This document shows positions 40,812 to 45,365 of a stretch of 45,365 nt of DNA, piece by piece; positions within the stretch are counted from its first letter, which is position 1, and each line of letters starts with the position of its first letter. Under the pieces are notes generated by a model. That model worked only from the letters and a program-made list of their open reading frames with translations. It made no database searches and was not told the DNA's origin. The DNA lies in NCBI RefSeq assembly GCF_001642955.1, contig NZ_LWSK01000042.1:1-45365 (forward strand), written 5' to 3'. This stretch comes from Rubripirellula obstinata (GTDB lineage: Bacteria; Planctomycetota; Planctomycetia; Pirellulales; Pirellulaceae). The translations under genes were made by a program, and so were the position numbers.

Positions 40812-42266
40812 ATGTCTGACACCATCGTCATCTTCGGCGCCTCGGGCGACCTGACCAGTCGCAAGCTGATTCCGGCACTCTACAATTTATTTGCGAAAAA
40901 TCGATTAGCGAATGATTCCAGAGTCGTCGGTGTTTCTCGAAGTAAGTTTGAACACGAACAATGGCGAGCGTCGCTTCGAGAAACGACCGAAAAATTTTCC
41001 AGCGATTCATTCACAGATGAAACTTGGGAAGCGTTCAGCCAAAACGTTTTCTATCATCCTGGCGATATCAAAAATCCGGATGACTTTGTCTCGCTAGAAA
41101 AATTCTTGCAGTCGATTGAACCAGAGAAATCTTGCGGGCGAGTCTATTATTTGTCGACGATGCCTCAGTTGTATGAAACTGCGATCGCTCAAATGGGCAA
41201 GGCAGGTCTTGCGGATGATTCCAACGGCTATCGACGCGTCATTATTGAAAAGCCATTTGGCACCGACCTGAATACTGCGAAAGCGTTGAACGAATCGATT
41301 CATCACGCGTTTCGCGAAGACCAGATTTATCGGATCGATCATTATCTGGGCAAGGAAACGGTCCAGAACATTTTTGCATTGCGATTTGCCAACAGTATTT
41401 TCGAGCCGATCTGGAACCGCAACTTCGTTGATCACATTCAGATCACGGTTGCCGAAGAGGTCGTGATCGGACGACGCGCCGGTTACTATGACACGTCAGG
41501 AATCCTGCGTGACATGTTCCAAAACCACCTGTTGCAACTGATGATGATCACGGCCATGGAACCGCCCGCCAAATACGATGCGGCACTGGTGCGTGACGAA
41601 AAGGTAAAGGTATTGCACAGCGTTCGAACGATGCACGGCAGCGACTTTGCGAAAAATACGTTTCGTGGCCAGTACGATGGTTACTTACAAGAAGAAGGCG
41701 TTCCGGCCGGCAGCGAAACAGCGACCTTTGCCGGGTTGAAATTGTACTGCGATAATTGGCGTTGGAAGAATGTTCCTTTTTACTTGCGCAGCGGCAAAGG
41801 CATGTCATGCCGAACAACGCAAATCGTGATTCAGTTCAAAAATGTTCCTCATATTTTGTTCGGTGAAAAAACACGCGAACCGCTGGGCAACCGACTGGTG
41901 ATTCAAGTTCAGCCGGCCGAAGGGATTCAACTGCACTTTGAAACCAAGGTGCCTGATTCGGAAATGAAGACGCGGACCAGCACGCTGGACTTCAGTTTCC
42001 GGCATACGGCCAATGGAGGATCGATTCCGGATGCCTACCAACGCTTGTTGATGGATGCGATTCAAGGTGACGCAAGCTTGTTCGCGCGAGGCGACGAAGT
42101 CGAATTGGCCTGGAGCATTATCGATCCGATCATCGCAGCGTGGCAAAGTCCCGCGGCACCCGAGCTGTTTAGCTATCCGACGGGATTGTGGGGGCCAACC
42201 GAATCTTCGGATTGGATTCAATCGCAGAAACGAGAGTGGTTCGATGTCTGCCCGGTGTTGAAGTAG
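40812..42266 (+). CDS. zwf: Glucose-6-phosphate 1-dehydrogenase
   Basis: Zwf oxidises glucose 6-phosphate with NADP+ (or NAD+) as the first step of the oxidative pentose phosphate or Entner-Doudoroff route. The 484-residue protein has the nucleotide loop FGASGDLTSRKLIPALYNL at 6-24, EKPFGTD near 147 and the active-site RIDHYLGKE near 173-181. All match the family, and length is normal (about 490). The start is the ATG before SDTIVIFGASGDL; an upstream TTG would add 14 unrelated residues. No 6-phosphogluconolactonase or gnd gene lies nearby. Confidence 0.95.
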   Translation: MSDTIVIFGASGDLTSRKLIPALYNLFAKNRLANDSRVVGVSRSKFEHEQWRASLRETTEKFSSDSFTDETWEAFSQNVFYHPGDIKNPDDFVSLEKFLQSIEPEKSCGRVYYLSTMPQLYETAIAQMGKAGLADDSNGYRRVIIEKPFGTDLNTAKALNESIHHAFREDQIYRIDHYLGKETVQNIFALRFANSIFEPIWNRNFVDHIQITVAEEVVIGRRAGYYDTSGILRDMFQNHLLQLMMITAMEPPAKYDAALVRDEKVKVLHSVRTMHGSDFAKNTFRGQYDGYLQEEGVPAGSETATFAGLKLYCDNWRWKNVPFYLRSGKGMSCRTTQIVIQFKNVPHILFGEKTREPLGNRLVIQVQPAEGIQLHFETKVPDSEMKTRTSTLDFSFRHTANGGSIPDAYQRLLMDAIQGDASLFARGDEVELAWSIIDPIIAAWQSPAAPELFSYPTGLWGPTESSDWIQSQKREWFDVCPVLK

Positions 42267-42342
42267 ATCATCGACGCGCAGGTCGTATCATCCGGTAAGT
42301 CATCGTGTCATCCGGGAAGTCACCGCGGGCGATCGGGAAAAA

Positions 42343-43737
42343 GTGTTGAACGAAAACAACCGAACGTGGTCGCTTCTTGCGATTCTGATTGTAACGTCGC
42401 TCACCTTTGCCGCTGCCACGGGTCGTCTGACGCCGCATCATGTGGACGATACGCCAAGTTATCTGGAGTACCCGTTTGATTCTCTTTCGTCGGCACTAAG
42501 CAGCGTTCGAACGCCGGGTTACCCCGCGATACTGCAAGTGTTGCAGCGCACGATCGGACTGTCCGTGGTTCCTGCGTTTCAATGGATCGTCGCATGTGTT
42601 GCCGCTTGGTGGTTTGCAGTCGAACTTGGGCAATGGAAAGCGTCGCGAATTGCAATGTGGGTTTCGGCCTTTGCAATCGTGTTTGGCTGCACATCGCTGG
42701 ATCACCAATCGACGTTGGCGACCGATGCATTGGCGGCGTCCGTCGGCGTGGTGACGGTTGCAATGACGTTGCGATGGATTCGACGAGACCGTCGGCACAT
42801 CGATGCGGCGATGGTGATTTTGGCGGCGATGTTGGCAATCCTGCTGCGGCCCGCGTATTTGCCAATCATCATTTGGATTGGATGCTTGGGAATCGTTTTG
42901 TTGCCGCCGACGGGTGACGTTTTCCCATCGCTGAAGTCCCGTGTTTTGTCTTCGCTGCGGGTGACTGGTTTTTGTGTCGTTCTGATTTTCAGTTGGATGA
43001 CGATGCGATGGGCGGTTGTCGATGACTTTGGGTTGTTGCCGTTTGGTCACCAAAACCTGGCGGGGCTGACTTTGCAGATGGTCAGTGATGACGAATTGAA
43101 AGACATCGCAAGTGAAGACCCAAATCCGATGACGATGCAGTTGGTGAACGAGGCGATCAAGCAACGTGACAGTGCTTTGGTGAAATTCCAAAGAGGCCCT
43201 GGGCTGCCCACAATGACGATGGAAAGTCAGTGGAACGATGTCATTTATCAGGCGGTCGTGCCAGCGTCCTTCGAATTGCACCCAAGCGATCCCGTCGCCA
43301 GGCACCGCATCATCGGCGACTTGAACCGGTTGGTGATTCAAAAGTATCCAGGCCGTTACGTTCGCTGGTTGGTACTCGCGTTACGGCGAGCGGTGTGGGG
43401 AACTGCCGCAAATATCCTGATGAACCCTTTGTTTCTGTTTTTTTGGGTAATCGCCGGATGCTATTGGTTGGCCAGAATTATGATCCGTCAGCCCTGGCGA
43501 TCGGATAATCAGGATAACCCGCACAGACAGGTTGCTGAGCGCGCGGTCGGGCATTCGCCTGCGGTAACCTTAATAGCGGTGGTTGCTCTTTCCTACGCAG
43601 TGGTCATGGTGAGTTTTGTCGTTCTTACCAGCCCTCCGATTGGACGATTTGCCGACGCATCATCCATTTTGATACCGTGTTGGTTGATGACATGGGCCAG
43701 CGAATCACTGATGATTCAGTCCGAAAAGGTCGCCTGA
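42343..43737 (+). CDS. Polytopic membrane protein, possibly glycosyltransferase-like
   Basis: The 464-residue protein has about 10-12 predicted membrane helices and one extracytoplasmic region (about 225-330). Near the N-terminus DDTPSYLEYPFDSL and SSVRTPGYP resemble the first loop of ArnT/PMT-type (GT-39/GT-83) lipid-linked glycosyltransferases, where an Asp and an R-T-x-Y-P stretch are common. No other family motif is firm, so the function is tentative. The start is GTG at 42343 (or TTG at 42346); no ATG precedes the first helix. It lies 76 bases after zwf, with two imperfect direct repeats (TCATCCGGTAAGTCA, TCATCCGGGAAGTCA) between. A family 2 glycosyltransferase follows, which fits an envelope-sugar role. 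Confidence 0.7.
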   Translation: MLNENNRTWSLLAILIVTSLTFAAATGRLTPHHVDDTPSYLEYPFDSLSSALSSVRTPGYPAILQVLQRTIGLSVVPAFQWIVACVAAWWFAVELGQWKASRIAMWVSAFAIVFGCTSLDHQSTLATDALAASVGVVTVAMTLRWIRRDRRHIDAAMVILAAMLAILLRPAYLPIIIWIGCLGIVLLPPTGDVFPSLKSRVLSSLRVTGFCVVLIFSWMTMRWAVVDDFGLLPFGHQNLAGLTLQMVSDDELKDIASEDPNPMTMQLVNEAIKQRDSALVKFQRGPGLPTMTMESQWNDVIYQAVVPASFELHPSDPVARHRIIGDLNRLVIQKYPGRYVRWLVLALRRAVWGTAANILMNPLFLFFWVIAGCYWLARIMIRQPWRSDNQDNPHRQVAERAVGHSPAVTLIAVVALSYAVVMVSFVVLTSPPIGRFADASSILIPCWLMTWASESLMIQSEKVA

Positions 43738-43848
43738 ATTCGCGTTTTCCCGTTGAAAGAGTAATCTTGGCGGACGATGCTAAGGAGTCCGCTTGTTGGG
43801 CTTTCGCAAAACCAAGAACCCAATCCACGACTTCTGAACCATCTTTTC

Positions 43849-44943
43849 ATGTCTCGCTCCACTATCCCACAGGTCTCGATTGTTGTCGCTTGCTACAACG
43901 CCGAGCCATTTTTGAGGGCGGCGATGGAGTCAGTGCTTGCGCAATCGTTTACCGACTGGGAAATGATTGTCGTCAATGATGGTTCAACCGATGGTTCGCC
44001 GCAGTACTTGCACGATCTCGCAAAGCAAGATGATCGCGTTCGAGTCATCGATCAGTCTAACCAAGGTCAGAACGCCGCGGCCAACCATGCGATCTCATTG
44101 GCGAAGGCACCTCTTGTCGCGCGAATGGATGCAGATGACGTTTGTGATTTGCATCGTTTGGAAAAGCAAGTCGCGTTTATGCGAGACAACCCGACCGTTG
44201 GTTTGCTAGGCACGCAAATTCGACGCTTAGGTGATCGCAGGTCTGGATTGCATTCCAGTTTTCCGACCGATCACGACGAAATTGTTTCAGCGCTGCTTCA
44301 GAACCATCATGCGATCTGCAATCCGACGATTGTGTTTCGGCGTTCGCTGTTCGAGCAAATCGGCGGCTATTGGGAACACAACATTGCCGAAGATTGGGAC
44401 ATGTTTTTGCGAATGGCCGAGGTGTCTCGTTTAGCAAATTTGGACGAAGTTCTTTTCTCTTATCGATTTCATCGCGGCAGCATCAATGGCCGGCGAATCG
44501 TCGAGGCGCAATTGTTCAATGAATACGCTGCGTCGCAGTGGCATTTGCGGCGACAGGATTTGCCTGGAACTTCTTTCGAGCAATTCATCAGCGATCACCG
44601 ATCAAGTCGCTGGCCGACATCTTGGTTGTTTTCGATCGACAGTCATTCGATCGGCCAGTATCGGCAAGCGGTGGCGGAAATCTACAGCGGCCGATCGATT
44701 CGCGGATCGATGCGTCTGTGCTTTGCGATGGCAATGTCTCCGCTGCGGACGTTACGGCGAGCCAAACGGATGTCCGGGCGAATTCTATTTGGTTCTGACC
44801 AGTCCGTCGTTCACGCCGACCCAGTTCAGGATTTACCGATCGTCGCGAGTCGCACAGAACGGGAATCGAGCTCGCGTCAATCGCAACCGAATGTTTCAAC
44901 CAACCCTGATGATTCGGTCAAGGCAGTCGCAGGAAAAGGATAA
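43849..44943 (+). CDS. Family 2 glycosyltransferase
   Basis: A 364-residue GT-A-fold glycosyltransferase that would add a sugar from a nucleotide donor to a cell-surface glycan. SIVVACYNAEPFLRAAMESV opens the domain, VVNDGSTDGS binds the nucleotide, ARMDADD is the metal-binding DxD motif, and EDWDMFLRM holds the likely catalytic acidic residues. The last 100 residues form helices and a polar tail without clear membrane helices. The start at 43849 is taken because the GT-A fold begins just after it; the frame is open 24 codons further upstream. It follows the polytopic membrane gene by 111 bases on the same strand. Confidence 0.88.
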   Translation: MSRSTIPQVSIVVACYNAEPFLRAAMESVLAQSFTDWEMIVVNDGSTDGSPQYLHDLAKQDDRVRVIDQSNQGQNAAANHAISLAKAPLVARMDADDVCDLHRLEKQVAFMRDNPTVGLLGTQIRRLGDRRSGLHSSFPTDHDEIVSALLQNHHAICNPTIVFRRSLFEQIGGYWEHNIAEDWDMFLRMAEVSRLANLDEVLFSYRFHRGSINGRRIVEAQLFNEYAASQWHLRRQDLPGTSFEQFISDHRSSRWPTSWLFSIDSHSIGQYRQAVAEIYSGRSIRGSMRLCFAMAMSPLRTLRRAKRMSGRILFGSDQSVVHADPVQDLPIVASRTERESSSRQSQPNVSTNPDDSVKAVAGKG

Positions 44944-44968
44944 GCCGTTGTCTTGTGATCCGCTGACC

Positions 44969-45002
44969 GTAAGGAACGAGCGGGGAATAAGTGTCGCCTT
45001 TC
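44969..45002. repeat. Half copy of the GTCGCCTTTCGC family
   Basis: GTAAGGAACGAGCGGG and the following GTGTCGCCTT match the right end of the 30785-30882 element on the other strand over about 33 bases with a few changes. Confidence 0.65.
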
Positions 45003-45154
45003 TCAACTGGAACTCAGGGGACGTCGTCTTAATTACTGCCGGATTGGTGTCGTCACTCATCCCGAGGGAAGTCGAACAAATCAATGCAAATTGTCGTTGA
45101 TCGATCCGCGATCATAACGTTGGTGAATAGTCCCGGCGGGACGGAAGCTCTCTG

Positions 45155-45174
45155 CCGGGGATGTAAATCCCCGG
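45155..45174. repeat. Short perfect hairpin
   Basis: CCGGGGAT, loop GTAA, ATCCCCGG. It lacks a following T-run on either strand, so it is not called a terminator. Confidence 0.6.
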
Positions 45175-45194
45175 ATGGCAGCGTTATATCTCAC

Positions 45195-45223
45195 CAATTC
45201 TCTGGCTCGGTTACAGAGAATTG
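45195..45223. repeat. Perfect 10-bp inverted repeat
   Basis: CAATTCTCTG and CAGAGAATTG around a 9-base loop. It could be a protein-binding site or a transcript hairpin; nothing further can be said. Confidence 0.6.
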
Positions 45224-45237
45224 ATGTGGGGTAGCCA

Positions 45238-45365
45238 TCAACGCCGTGAAGGGTTTCTAAATCGTTTAACCGCGTGGGCATCGCCCCGCGCGTCCATGCG
45301 GGGCGTAACGCGCGGGGCGATGCCCACGCGGCTAAACGAACTAAACCGTGTTTTCCGGGACCAAA
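45238..45365. mobile_element. MITE-like palindromic element cut by the window end
   Basis: From CAACGCCGTGAAGGG through perfect 21-bp arms (45272-45292, 45309-45329) to TTCCGGGACCAAA, it follows the 6970-7109 copy closely, including both outer arms. The right terminal repeat lies beyond the window. Confidence 0.75.

Larger units (their letters stand above)
44944..45365. other. Gene-free right edge with several repeats
   Basis: The last 422 bases hold a half copy of the 30785-30882 palindrome (44969-45002), two simple perfect hairpins (45155-45174 and 45195-45223), and a MITE-like palindrome cut by the window end (45238-45365). No gene is identified. Confidence 0.55.

Noticed and set aside
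42496-43341. About 280-codon minus-strand frame opposite the polytopic membrane protein
   Set aside because: The plus-strand product has clear membrane helices; the opposite frame is rich in His, Arg and Gln, typical of an antisense artefact.

Overview
The window looks like a chromosomal segment of a marine planctomycete of the Pirellulaceae (Rhodopirellula-like). This is an inference from three things: membrane-anchored Ser/Thr kinase and anti-sigma-like proteins, a GyrA with an acidic insert, and a dense scatter of several palindromic intergenic repeat families. No rRNA, tRNA, CRISPR array, phage or transposase gene was recognised. Nearly every gene is complete and most have recognisable families.

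Layout. 1-7.1 kb (minus strand): a secreted protein with three YHS-like CxxC modules, then a tight run dsbD-like, cysH, thioredoxin-fold lipoprotein and membrane Ser/Thr kinase, ending in a rho-independent terminator. 7.5-11.2 kb: gyrA (minus), diverging from a YiiM-like MOSC gene. 11.2-15.5 kb (minus): a NatA/NatB-type ABC exporter whose permease carries a CPBP protease domain, and lipA downstream. 15.8-18.5 kb (plus): smpB coupled by stop/start overlaps to a LolD/MacB-type ABC ATPase and FtsX-like permease. 19.0-30.5 kb (minus): the centrepiece, rnfB, a giant pyruvate:ferredoxin oxidoreductase (PFOR), rnfC, rnfD, rnfG, rnfE, rnfA, a 63-residue NqrM-like Cys-rich membrane miniprotein, and a plant-type ferredoxin-NADP reductase. 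Most junctions are ATGA or GTGA overlaps. 31-33.2 kb (plus): NupG-like transporter and an unknown membrane-anchored protein. 33.3-35.7 kb: queF, a sugar isomerase/epimerase and slyX (minus), diverging from queE (plus). 35.9-38.0 kb: nucleoside hydrolase (minus) diverging from trpD (plus). 38.1-44.9 kb (plus): an anti-sigma/FecR-like membrane protein, zwf, a polytopic membrane protein and a family 2 glycosyltransferase.

How the genes may work together. PFOR would reduce ferredoxin with pyruvate. RnfB/C and the Rnf membrane core would couple ferredoxin oxidation to NAD+ reduction and ion pumping. The FNR would give an NADPH exit, and the NqrM-like protein could insert the Fe centre between RnfA and RnfE. 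Placing all of these in one coupled unit, with a ferredoxin domain fused to PFOR itself, is the most notable system here.

The second theme is intergenic architecture. I see at least six dispersed palindrome families, several with a GTAG or GTGG foot as in REP/BIME elements. One MITE-like palindrome sits inside a copy of another family, flanked by a 12-bp duplication, and an uninterrupted sibling copy lies 1.2 kb away. This is direct sequence evidence of past mobility.
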